The notes beneath the pieces were generated by a model. It did not search any database and was not told the DNA's origin. It saw nothing but the letters and a program-made list of their open reading frames with translations. The position numbers and the translations under genes were made by a program. From assembly GCF_052065355.1 (NCBI RefSeq), contig NZ_JBQHUF010000012.1, positions 42,005 through 106,004 of the forward strand: a stretch of 64,000 nt of DNA, read 5' to 3'. This document shows, one piece after another, positions 49,474 to 57,580 of the stretch. This DNA comes from Flavonifractor sp052065355 (lineage in GTDB: Bacteria; Bacillota; Clostridia; Oscillospirales; Oscillospiraceae). How positions within the stretch are numbered: the first letter of the stretch is position 1; each line of letters starts with the position of its first letter.

Positions 49474-51441
49474 ATGGATATCCGAAATCAGGTAAGTGAG
49501 GCGAAAGAACTGCTCCGAAATGGAGACGCGGTTCCTGACGATATGGTTCGGGACGTAATCCGTGAATCGTGGCTGCGATGCAGAGCCCGGGGCGTGCCAA
49601 TGCAGGATGCTGACAAGCGTGTCCTGCCTCCAGGAGAACTACAGAAGCGGCGGGATGCCAGAAAGAGCCTGTGCGAAGTGGCGTTTCCTTTTTTGGACGG
49701 CCTGTATGATTTTATTCGAGGTTCGGAATTTTTGGTGCTGATCAGTGATGAGGAAGGGTATATCCTCTATGAACGAGGAGATCCGCAGATCCTGTCCACT
49801 GCGCAGAAGACCGGTTTAATAGAGGGAGCCTGCCGAAGTGAAGACCGCTTAGGCACAAATGGTGTGGGGACGGTGCTGGTCACACAGCAGCCTCTCCAGG
49901 TGTTTGCGGAAGAACATTATTATGAGGTGCATGTGAACTGGTCCTGTTCTGGTGCGCCTATTTTTTTGCCAGATGGAAGGTTGGGCGGAAGCGTCTGCCT
50001 GTCCGGCATGGCGGAGAAGGTCAACTACCATACGCTTGGAATGGTGGTTGCGGCTGCGGATGCCATCTCCAGGCAGCTCAAGTTGAAATCGGCGTATGAT
50101 GAACTGGCGCTGGTGTGGCAGAATATGAATATTATTATTGAAACGGTACCTGCTGCTATTTGCTTGCTGGACGAGCAGCTGCAGGTGACCACGTTCAATG
50201 CCCAGGCTACAAAGCTTCTGGATGTGCTGCCTCAGGATCTGAAGGGGGCATCCTTCCCGCAGCTGATCGGTGCTGACGCAGACACTCTGGCGCGGATCCA
50301 GAATGGTGTGGCCAACTTCCCGGTCGTGTTGGAACATAAGCGACAAAAGCATACCATTTCACTGTCCGTACAGGCAACCGGAACGAAAGAGTATGTAGTG
50401 CAGATGGAGCAGCTGGCCAGCCTGCACAAGCGAGTCAATAATATCGTGGGAAACGATGCACACTTCTCGTTTTCCGATATTATAGGAAGATCGGATTCCA
50501 TGCGGGATGCGGTGCAAATGGCTAAGATTGCGGCGCAGAATGACGCTACGGTTTTTCTCTCCGGAGAGAGCGGCACAGGTAAGGAGCTCTTCGCGCAGGC
50601 GATACACAACTCCAGTGCCCGCAGAGGCGGACCGTTTATTGCCGTAAACTGTGGGGCATTGCCCAAAAGCCTGATCGAAGCGGAGCTGTTCGGCTATGAG
50701 AGCGGCAGTTTTACCGGAGCAAAAAGAGAAGGATGCGCTGGCAAATTTGAATTGGCCAACGGCGGCACAATCTTCCTGGATGAGATCGGGGATATGCCTT
50801 TTGATGTACAGGTGACCCTTCTGCGTGTGCTGCAAAACCGGGAGGTGCGCCGTATCGGAGCAAGCAAGACCATCAAAATTGATGTTCGGGTGATCACCGC
50901 CACCAATCAGAATCTGGAGCGCCTGGTGGCCGATAAAATGTTCCGGGAGGATCTGTTCTATCGGATCAACGTATTCCATATCAGAATTCCACCGCTGAGA
51001 GAGCGGAAGGGCGATGTACAGGTACTTTCAGAGTTTTTCCTACAGAAATATTCCGGAAGTATGCCAGGCTGCAAGGCGAAGGGCTTCTCGCCAGAAACTA
51101 TGACGTTGTTATCCCAGTATAATTGGCCCGGAAATGTGAGACAACTGGAAAATACTGTTGAGAGAGCGGTGTATCTGACCACCACGGACCAGATCCTTCC
51201 TGAGAGCCTTTCTCCGGAATTACAGGTGCACGCGGTGGAAGCTGCGGAACCGGAGGAGGAAAAGCCGCCCCGTGCGGCCTCCCTTTCCATGCGAAAGGGA
51301 GAAAAGGAAAAAATAGAGCAGGCATTGCAGCAGACCCATGGAAATGTGAAGGCGGCTGCTCAGCTGTTGGAGATCAGCCGCAGGACGCTGTATCGAAAAC
51401 TCGAGTCCTATGGGATCGACTGCGATAAGTTAAGAAAATGA
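49474..51441 (+). CDS. Sigma-54-dependent transcriptional activator (AcoR-like)
   Basis: 655 residues. Order: helical start, GAF-type sensor (about 60-215, including SEDRLGTNGVGTVLVTQQPLQVFAEEHY and WSCSGAPIFLPDGRLGGSVCLSG as in AcoR), PAS-like segment (about 220-300), AAA+ domain from about 335 with Walker A GESGTGKE, sigma-54 contact loop ESGSFTGA (usual GAFTGA with Ala to Ser), Walker B IFLDEIGD, arginine-finger region FREDLFYRI; and a Fis-type HTH at the end (GNVKAAAQLLEISRRTLYRKLESYGI). The likely effector is a small hydroxyketone or carboxylate. It sits between symporter and catabolic operon. GGGAGG site. Confidence 0.93.
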   Translation: MDIRNQVSEAKELLRNGDAVPDDMVRDVIRESWLRCRARGVPMQDADKRVLPPGELQKRRDARKSLCEVAFPFLDGLYDFIRGSEFLVLISDEEGYILYERGDPQILSTAQKTGLIEGACRSEDRLGTNGVGTVLVTQQPLQVFAEEHYYEVHVNWSCSGAPIFLPDGRLGGSVCLSGMAEKVNYHTLGMVVAAADAISRQLKLKSAYDELALVWQNMNIIIETVPAAICLLDEQLQVTTFNAQATKLLDVLPQDLKGASFPQLIGADADTLARIQNGVANFPVVLEHKRQKHTISLSVQATGTKEYVVQMEQLASLHKRVNNIVGNDAHFSFSDIIGRSDSMRDAVQMAKIAAQNDATVFLSGESGTGKELFAQAIHNSSARRGGPFIAVNCGALPKSLIEAELFGYESGSFTGAKREGCAGKFELANGGTIFLDEIGDMPFDVQVTLLRVLQNREVRRIGASKTIKIDVRVITATNQNLERLVADKMFREDLFYRINVFHIRIPPLRERKGDVQVLSEFFLQKYSGSMPGCKAKGFSPETMTLLSQYNWPGNVRQLENTVERAVYLTTTDQILPESLSPELQVHAVEAAEPEEEKPPRAASLSMRKGEKEKIEQALQQTHGNVKAAAQLLEISRRTLYRKLESYGIDCDKLRK

Positions 51442-51448
51442 TCGATGC

Positions 51449-51486
51449 AAAAAGCGCGAACCTGGTATCAGGTTCGCGCTTTTTTG
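51449..51486 (+). terminator. Terminator after the activator gene
   Basis: AAAAAGCGCGAACCTG and CAGGTTCGCGCTTTTT around GTAT, 8 bp past the stop, ending in T. Confidence 0.95.
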
Positions 51487-51561
51487 TGTGCCAAACCGGT
51501 GGCACATGCTTCGTGCTGAAGTGTGCCAAAATGGCGCAGTAGTGGGCCGATCTCTGGCACA
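51487..51561. promoter_or_regulatory. Cluster of candidate enhancer sites for the operon
   Basis: Three inverted repeats share the half-site TGTGCCA/TGGCACA. Site 1: TGTGCCA-N6-TGGCACA (51487-51506, perfect arms). Site 2: TGTGCCA-N3-TGGCGCA (51522-51538, one mismatch). Site 3: TGGGCCG-N5-TGGCACA (51543-51561, weak left arm). They end 38 bp upstream of the -24/-12 promoter, a usual distance for sigma-54 enhancers. Confidence 0.7.
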
Positions 51562-51598
51562 GGCCTGAAATTTTTCTGAAATAGCAGGCTTTTAGAAT

Positions 51599-51615
51599 TT
51601 GGCATTAAACTTGCT
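51599..51615 (+). promoter_or_regulatory. Sigma-54 promoter of the 4-hydroxybutyrate/acetoin operon
   Basis: TTGGCATTAAACTTGCT: GG and GC doublets 10 bp apart, matching TTGGCAnnnnnnTTGCT. It is 75 bp before the first gene. Confidence 0.85.
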
Positions 51616-51689
51616 CATGATAAACGTGACAGCAAAAGCGTGACACAGTGAAGAGTAGCACAAAAGATTTAGAAAGGATGGGAGAAAAC

Positions 51690-52805
51690 ATGCTTGAACT
51701 GATATGGAAGCCGGAACTGCACCTGTTCCCGTGCTGCTGCGCCTTTAAGGACGCATTTGAATTGGGAAGCGATGACCTGGTCTTGAGCAACGAATACATT
51801 TATGAGCCGTATTTCGGGAAGATGGACCTGAAGTGCCATGTGATCTATCAGGAAAAGTACGGCACCGGCGAGCCCACCGACGTGATGGTGGACGCCATCC
51901 TGGCTGACGCAGCCAAAACGGGCTGCAAGCGGATCATTGCCATCGGCGGCGGCACGGTCATCGACATTGCCAAGGTGCTGGCGGTCTCCGACGGGGAGGG
52001 CGTGGACGAGCTGTACGACAAGGCTCCCAACCTGGAAAAGAAGCGGAAACTGGTCATCATTCCTACCACCTGCGGCACCGGCAGTGAGGTCACCAACATC
52101 TCCATCATGGCCCGCACCCGTCTGGGTACCAAGCTGGGCCTGGTGAGCCCCGCCATGTATGCCGATCAGGCGGTGCTGATCCCAGAGCTGCTGGAAAAGC
52201 TGCCCTTCGGCGTGTTCGCTACCAGCTCTATCGACGCGCTGGTCCACGCGGTGGAGTCCTCTCTGTCCCCCAAGGCCACGCCCTACACCAAGCTGTTCGG
52301 CTACAAGGCTATCGAGATGATTATCCGGGGCTATCAGAAGATCGTGGCAGAGGGAAAGGAGTCCCGCATCTCGCTGCTGGAGGATTTTCTGATCGCCTCT
52401 AACTACGCCGGCCTGGCCTTCGGCACGGCGGGCTGCGCGGCGGTCCACGCCACCAGCTATCCTCTAGGCGGCAAATACCATGTGGCCCACGGCGAGAGCA
52501 ACTACGCCATGTTTACCGGAGTTCTGAAGAACTACATGGAGATCAAGCAGGACGGCGAGATTGCGGTGATGAACGGCTACCTCGCAAACCTGCTGGGCTG
52601 TGGGACCGAGGAGGTCTACGACAAGCTGGAGGAACTGCTCAATCAGATTCTGCCCAAGAAGCCCCTGCATGAATACGGCATGACGAAAGAGGACATCGAC
52701 GAGTTTGCCCACAGCGTCATCACCAGCCAGGGCCGCCTGATGGCCAACAACTTTGTACCCCTGGACGAGGAGCGGGTGCGCAAGATCTACACGGAACTTT
52801 ACTGA
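51690..52805 (+). CDS. abfH: 4-hydroxybutyrate dehydrogenase (iron-containing alcohol dehydrogenase)
   Basis: A 371-residue group III alcohol dehydrogenase that interconverts 4-hydroxybutyrate and succinate semialdehyde with NAD(H). The whole length resembles Clostridium kluyveri 4HbD: IIAIGGGTVIDIAKVLAV (nucleotide loop), IPTTCGTGSEVTN, SSIDALVHAVESSLSP, and the metal ligands in VHATSYPLGGKYHVAHGESN (His-x-x-x-His and the later His). ATG 51690 has GGGAG at 51680-51684. It is the first gene behind the sigma-54 promoter; transcription continues into the dehydratase 13 bp later. Confidence 0.93.
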   Translation: MLELIWKPELHLFPCCCAFKDAFELGSDDLVLSNEYIYEPYFGKMDLKCHVIYQEKYGTGEPTDVMVDAILADAAKTGCKRIIAIGGGTVIDIAKVLAVSDGEGVDELYDKAPNLEKKRKLVIIPTTCGTGSEVTNISIMARTRLGTKLGLVSPAMYADQAVLIPELLEKLPFGVFATSSIDALVHAVESSLSPKATPYTKLFGYKAIEMIIRGYQKIVAEGKESRISLLEDFLIASNYAGLAFGTAGCAAVHATSYPLGGKYHVAHGESNYAMFTGVLKNYMEIKQDGEIAVMNGYLANLLGCGTEEVYDKLEELLNQILPKKPLHEYGMTKEDIDEFAHSVITSQGRLMANNFVPLDEERVRKIYTELY

Positions 52806-52818
52806 GGAGGGACCCGAT

Positions 52819-54270
52819 ATGGCACTCATGACAGGTGAACAGTACATCGAGAGTATCCGTAAGATCCCCATGGAGATCTACATGTTTGGCAAGAAGGTGG
52901 AGAATCCGGTGGACGATCCCATCCTCCGCCCCTCCCTGAACAGCGTGCGGATGACCTATGATCTGGCTCAGATGCCCGAGTATCAGGACCTGATGACCAC
53001 CATCTCTCCCGAGACCGGCGAGCGGATCAACCGCTTCACCCACATCCACCGCTCCACCGAGGACCTGCGCAACAAGGTGAAGATGCAGCGCCTGCTGGGC
53101 CAGAAGACCGCGGCCTGCTTCCAGCGCTGTGTGGGCATGGACGCCTTCAACGCCGAGTACTCCACCACCTTTGAGATCGACAAAAAGTACGGCACTCACT
53201 ACCACGAGAACTTCAAGAAGTTCATGCTGTACTGCCAGACCAGCGACCTGACGGTGGACGGCGCCATGACCGACCCCAAGGGCGACCGCTCCAAGGCTCC
53301 CCACGAGCAGGCCGATCCCGACCTGTTCCTCCGCGTGGTGGAGCGCCGGGAGGACGGCGTTGTGGTGTGCGGTGCCAAGGCCCACCAGACCGGCATCATC
53401 AACAGCCACGAGGTCATCGTGATGCCCACCATCTCCATGGGCCCCGATGACAAGGACTACGCCATCTCCTTCGCGGTGCCTCTGGATACCAAGGGCCTGT
53501 ACATGATCGTGGGCCGCCAGAGCTGCGACACCCGCAAGCTGGAGGGCAGCGAGATGGATGTGGGCAACAGCGAGTTCGGCGGCGTGGAGGCCCTCACCGT
53601 CTTCGACCACGTGTTCGTGCCCAACGACCGGATCTTCCTCAACGGCGAGACCGAGTTTGCCGGCATGCTGGTGGAGCGCTTCGCCGGCTATCACCGCCAG
53701 AGCTACGGCGGCTGCAAGGTTGGCGTGGGCGACGTACTCATCGGCGCTGCCGCCGTGGCCGCCGACTACAACGGCGCCGCCAAGGCCAGCCACGTGAAGG
53801 ATAAGCTCATTGAGATGACCCACCTGAACGAGACCCTGTACTGCTGCGGCATCGCCTGCTCCGCCGAGGGCTATCCCACCGAGAGCGGCAACTATATGAT
53901 CGACCTGCTGCTGGCCAACGTCTGCAAGCAGAACGTCACCCGCTTCCCCTACGAAATCGTCCGTCTGGCCGAGGACATTTCCGGCGGCCTGATGGTCACC
54001 GCCCCCTCCGAGGCCGACTTCCGCGACAGCAAGCTGGGTCCCGTCATTGACAAGTACCTCAAGGGTGTCAACGCCGTCTCCACTGAGAACCGGCTGCGCA
54101 TCCTGCGCCTCATTGAGAACCTGTCTCTGGGCACCGCCGCCGTCGGCTACCGCACCGAGTCCATGCACGGCGCCGGTTCTCCCCAGGCTCAGCGCATCAT
54201 GATCTCCCGTCAGGGCAACCTGGCACAGAAGAAGGCTCTGGCCAAGGCCATCGCCCACATCAAGGAGTAA
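52819..54270 (+). CDS. abfD: 4-hydroxybutyryl-CoA dehydratase / vinylacetyl-CoA delta-isomerase
   Basis: A 483-residue flavin and [4Fe-4S] enzyme that converts 4-hydroxybutyryl-CoA to crotonyl-CoA through a ketyl radical. The cluster ligands are in place: Cys100 and Cys104 (ACFQRCVG), His292 and Cys299 (YHRQSYGGC, with Tyr296 between). These correspond to C99, C103, H292 and C299 of the Clostridium aminobutyricum enzyme. Length and the N-terminal MTGEQYIESIRK agree with the family. GAGGAGGG site; ends 5 bp before the CoA-transferase. The residues argue for an active enzyme. Confidence 0.96.
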   Translation: MALMTGEQYIESIRKIPMEIYMFGKKVENPVDDPILRPSLNSVRMTYDLAQMPEYQDLMTTISPETGERINRFTHIHRSTEDLRNKVKMQRLLGQKTAACFQRCVGMDAFNAEYSTTFEIDKKYGTHYHENFKKFMLYCQTSDLTVDGAMTDPKGDRSKAPHEQADPDLFLRVVERREDGVVVCGAKAHQTGIINSHEVIVMPTISMGPDDKDYAISFAVPLDTKGLYMIVGRQSCDTRKLEGSEMDVGNSEFGGVEALTVFDHVFVPNDRIFLNGETEFAGMLVERFAGYHRQSYGGCKVGVGDVLIGAAAVAADYNGAAKASHVKDKLIEMTHLNETLYCCGIACSAEGYPTESGNYMIDLLLANVCKQNVTRFPYEIVRLAEDISGGLMVTAPSEADFRDSKLGPVIDKYLKGVNAVSTENRLRILRLIENLSLGTAAVGYRTESMHGAGSPQAQRIMISRQGNLAQKKALAKAIAHIKE

Positions 54271-54275
54271 CCGGC

Positions 54276-55574
54276 ATGGAGAGCTGGAACACATATTACA
54301 TATCCCACATCACGACTGCGGAAGAGGCAGTCAAGCGGATCAAGTCCGGTGACCGGGTGGTGATACAGCATGCCTGCGGCGAGCCTACGTTCTTAGTGAA
54401 CGCCATGGTAGCCAATGCTGAGGCATACCGGGATGTGGAGATCGTCCATATGGTGGCCATGGGCCAGGCGGCCTACGCCCAACCCGGTATGGAGCGATAC
54501 TTCCGCCACAACGCCCTGTTTGTGGGCGGGTCTACCCGAGCTGCTGTGGCGGAGGGACGGGGCGACTTTACCCCCTGCTTCTTTTCTGAAGTGCCCGGCC
54601 TGTTCCAGTCTGCCCTTCCGGTGGATGTAGCCCTCATTACCGTTACACCGCCGGATGAAAACGGAAAATGCTCTCTGGGTGTATCAGTGGACTACACCAT
54701 GGCCGCCGTCAAGTGTGCCAAGACTGTCATCGCGCAGGTCAACGCCGACATGCCCTACACCTACGGCGACGCAGCCGTGGATGTGACGGAGATCGACTGC
54801 TTTGTACCTCACGACGCCCCCATTATCCCGCTGGCGCCACCCAAGATCGGCCCGGTGGAAGAGGCTATCGGACGCAACGTGGCCTCTCTGATTCAGGACG
54901 GGGATACGCTCCAGCTGGGCATCGGTGCAATTCCTGACGCGGTATTGAAGTTCCTGAAAGACAAAAAGGACCTTGGAATCCACTCTGAAATGTTCTCTGA
55001 CGGCGTGGTGGAGCTGGCCCAGGCCGGGGTTATCACCAACCAAAAGAAGACCCTTCACCCGGGGAAATATGTGGTTACTTTCCTGATGGGGACCCAACGG
55101 CTCTACGACTTCGTGGACCATAATCCTGATGTGTTTCTGGCGCCGGTGGACTATGTAAACGATCCCTTTGTTATTGCACAGAATGACAACCTGGTCTCCA
55201 TCAACTCCTGTGTGCAGGTGGATTTGATGGGTCAGGTGGCTTCGGAGAGCATTGGCCCCCGTCAGATCTCCGGCACCGGAGGCCAGGTGGACTTCATCCG
55301 CGGCGCAGCCCGGAGCAAGGGTGGTCGGTCCATTATCGCCATGCCCTCCACCGTCAAAGGCAAGGCATCTAAGATCGTCCCGCTTCTGGATGCCGGCGCC
55401 GCTGTCACAACCTGCCGCTGCGACGTGGACTATGTGGTTACGGAGTACGGTGCGGCCCACCTGAAGGGACATACCCTCCGCCAGAGAGCGAAGGCCTTGA
55501 TCGAGATTGCCCATCCCGACTTCCGGGACGAGTTGAAAGAGGAATACGTTCGTAGATTTCATAGCAGTTTGTAA
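54276..55574 (+). CDS. abfT: 4-hydroxybutyrate CoA-transferase
   Basis: A 432-residue family I CoA-transferase (Cat2/AbfT type) that moves CoA from acetyl-CoA (or butyryl-CoA) to 4-hydroxybutyrate. Seen are GDRVVIQHACGEPTFLVNAM near the start, QLGIGAIPDAVL, the catalytic Glu in LGIHSEMFSDG and the CoA-stabilising GTGGQVDFIRGA. AAGGAG lies within the end of abfD. With abfH and abfD it completes succinate semialdehyde to crotonyl-CoA. Confidence 0.94.
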   Translation: MESWNTYYISHITTAEEAVKRIKSGDRVVIQHACGEPTFLVNAMVANAEAYRDVEIVHMVAMGQAAYAQPGMERYFRHNALFVGGSTRAAVAEGRGDFTPCFFSEVPGLFQSALPVDVALITVTPPDENGKCSLGVSVDYTMAAVKCAKTVIAQVNADMPYTYGDAAVDVTEIDCFVPHDAPIIPLAPPKIGPVEEAIGRNVASLIQDGDTLQLGIGAIPDAVLKFLKDKKDLGIHSEMFSDGVVELAQAGVITNQKKTLHPGKYVVTFLMGTQRLYDFVDHNPDVFLAPVDYVNDPFVIAQNDNLVSINSCVQVDLMGQVASESIGPRQISGTGGQVDFIRGAARSKGGRSIIAMPSTVKGKASKIVPLLDAGAAVTTCRCDVDYVVTEYGAAHLKGHTLRQRAKALIEIAHPDFRDELKEEYVRRFHSSL

Positions 55575-55592
55575 TTGAGGAGGTATACACGT

Positions 55593-56552
55593 ATGAGCAC
55601 AAAGAAGGAACAGAAGGAGCTGGCCAAGCAGTTTTACACCGTCATGTACCGTACCCGCCGTTTCGAGGAGGAAGTTTTTGAGTTTTACAAGCGGGGCCTG
55701 ATGCCCGGCCTGGCCCACCTGTATCTGGGTGAGGAAGCCATTGCCACCGGCGCCTGCGCCACGCTTCGGGACGACGATTACATTGGTTCCACCCACCGGG
55801 GACACGGCCACTTGGTGGCCCGGGGTGCCGACCTGAACCGCATGATGGCGGAGATCCTGGGTAAGGAGACCGGTTACTCCAAGGGCAAGGGCGGCTCCAT
55901 GCACATCATGGCCATGGATAAGGGCATCCTGGGTGCCAACGGCATCGTGGGCGGCGAGATCCCCATCGCCACCGGCGCGGCCTATTCCGCTAAGTACCGC
56001 GGCACCGATCAGGTGACCCTTGCCTTCTTCGGCGATTCCGCCTCCAACGAGGGCACCTTCCACGAGTCCCTGAACATGGCCGCCGCCTGGGATCTGCCCT
56101 GTGTGTACATCATTGAGAATAACCTGTTCGGCATTTCGGTGGATATCCGCCGGGTCACCAAGGAGCATGAGCTGTCCAAGCGTGCCGTGGGCTACGGCAT
56201 TCCCGGCTATACCATCGACGGCAACGACGTCTTCGCCGTTTATGACACTGTGAAGCAGGCTGTGGAGCGTGCCCGCCGGGGTGAGGGTCCCACGCTGATC
56301 GAGTGCCTGACCTACCGCTGGCAGGGCCACCACGTGGGCGATCCGGGTGAGTACCGGGATCCTCAGGAGCTGGCTGACTGGAAGGCCAGAGAACCCATCG
56401 GCCAGCTGGAGAAGCGGGGGCTGCTGACCCAGGCCGAGATCGACGCCATCAAGGCCGGCGTGGAGGAGGAGATCCAGGCCGCGTGCAAGTTCGCGGAGGA
56501 GAGCCCCTATCCCGACGCCGCTGAAGCGTACTCCGATCTGTTCGTGGACTGA
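55593..56552 (+). CDS. acoA: Acetoin-dehydrogenase-type E1 alpha subunit (TPP-dependent)
   Basis: A 319-residue thiamine-diphosphate E1 alpha. The N-terminal MYRTRRFEEEVFEFYKRG, IGSTHRGHGHLVARGAD and KGKGGSMHIM are common to pyruvate/acetoin E1a. The TPP-binding segment runs from FFGDSASNEGTFHESLNMAA to IIENN. GHHVGDPGEYR is more like AcoA than branched-chain or pyruvate E1. It would cleave acetoin and pass the acetyl group to E2; a 2-oxo acid substrate remains possible. GAGGAGG site 10 bp before ATG. Confidence 0.9.
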   Translation: MSTKKEQKELAKQFYTVMYRTRRFEEEVFEFYKRGLMPGLAHLYLGEEAIATGACATLRDDDYIGSTHRGHGHLVARGADLNRMMAEILGKETGYSKGKGGSMHIMAMDKGILGANGIVGGEIPIATGAAYSAKYRGTDQVTLAFFGDSASNEGTFHESLNMAAAWDLPCVYIIENNLFGISVDIRRVTKEHELSKRAVGYGIPGYTIDGNDVFAVYDTVKQAVERARRGEGPTLIECLTYRWQGHHVGDPGEYRDPQELADWKAREPIGQLEKRGLLTQAEIDAIKAGVEEEIQAACKFAEESPYPDAAEAYSDLFVD

Positions 56553-56587
56553 ATCCTTTACCGAGATGAATGGAGGTTAACAGAACT

Positions 56588-57568
56588 ATGAGAGAACTGA
56601 TGGTTAGAGACGCGATCCGGGAAGCGCTTGACGAGGAAATGGCCCGGGACAATACCGTATTCCAGATGGGCGAGGACATCGGCGTCATCGGCGGCAACTT
56701 TAAGTGTACTGTGGGCCTGCGGGACAAGTACGGCGATCTGCGGGTAAAGGATACCCCCATCTCCGAGCAGGACTTTGTGGGCATGGGCGTAGGCGCGGCC
56801 CTTACCGGCCTGCGGCCCGTGGTGGAGCTGATGTTCGCCGACTTCCTGATGGTCTGCGGCGACCAGCTGTTCAACCAGATGGCCAAGATTACCTACATGT
56901 CCGGCGGTCAGTGCAGCGTCCCCATGGTGGTGCGCATGCCTCTGGGCGGCGGCCGTTCCTCCGCAGCCCAGCACTCCCAGTCCATCCACGCCTGGGCCGC
57001 GCATATCCCCGGCGTCAAAGTGGTGCTCCCCTCCACCGCCGGTGAGTGCAAGGGCCTGCTCAAGACCGCCATCCGGGACAACAACCCCGTTATGTTCTTT
57101 GAGCACAAGATGCTCTACACTACCAAATTTGACGATGTGCCCGACGAGGGCGAGGATGTCTGCATCCCCTTCGGCAAGGCCCGCATCGTACAGGAGGGCA
57201 GCGATATCACCGTGGTCACCAACTCCATGATGACCATCAAGGCCACCAAGGCAGTGAAGAAGCTGGCCGAGGAGGGCATCCACGCCGAACTGATCGACCT
57301 GCGCACCATCGTGCCGCTGGATACCGAGACCATCATCAAGTCCGTGAAGAAGACCGGCAAGCTGCTCATCGTGGACGAGGGCCACATCGACTTCGGTATC
57401 AGCGGTGAGATCGCCACCCGCATCATGCCCGACGTGTTCTACGACCTGGAGGCTCCCGTGCAGCGTCTGGGCACCGGCAACGTCCCCCTGCCCTTCAGCC
57501 CGGCTCTGGAATTCCCGCTGATCCCCGACGAGAAGAGCATCGCCGCCAAGATCCGGGAAATGGTGTAA
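56588..57568 (+). CDS. acoB: Acetoin-dehydrogenase-type E1 beta subunit
   Basis: A 326-residue transketolase-like E1 beta. MGEDIGVIGGNFKCTVGLRDKYGDLRVKDTPISEQDFVGMGVGAA is the conserved TPP-proton-relay region. HSQSIHAWAAHIPGVKVV and the C-terminal VPLDTETIIKSVKKTGKLLIVDEG are also typical. I chose ATG 56588 since GGAGG (56572-56576) is 11 bp upstream; an ATG at 56570 would place the Shine-Dalgarno inside the gene. Confidence 0.93.
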   Translation: MRELMVRDAIREALDEEMARDNTVFQMGEDIGVIGGNFKCTVGLRDKYGDLRVKDTPISEQDFVGMGVGAALTGLRPVVELMFADFLMVCGDQLFNQMAKITYMSGGQCSVPMVVRMPLGGGRSSAAQHSQSIHAWAAHIPGVKVVLPSTAGECKGLLKTAIRDNNPVMFFEHKMLYTTKFDDVPDEGEDVCIPFGKARIVQEGSDITVVTNSMMTIKATKAVKKLAEEGIHAELIDLRTIVPLDTETIIKSVKKTGKLLIVDEGHIDFGISGEIATRIMPDVFYDLEAPVQRLGTGNVPLPFSPALEFPLIPDEKSIAAKIREMV

Positions 57569-57580
57569 GGAGGAACTACC

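Noticed and set aside
51642..51689. Longer start for the 4-hydroxybutyrate dehydrogenase
   Set aside because: The extra residues (KSSTKDLERMGEN) are absent from the family and would contain the ribosome-binding site used by ATG 51690.
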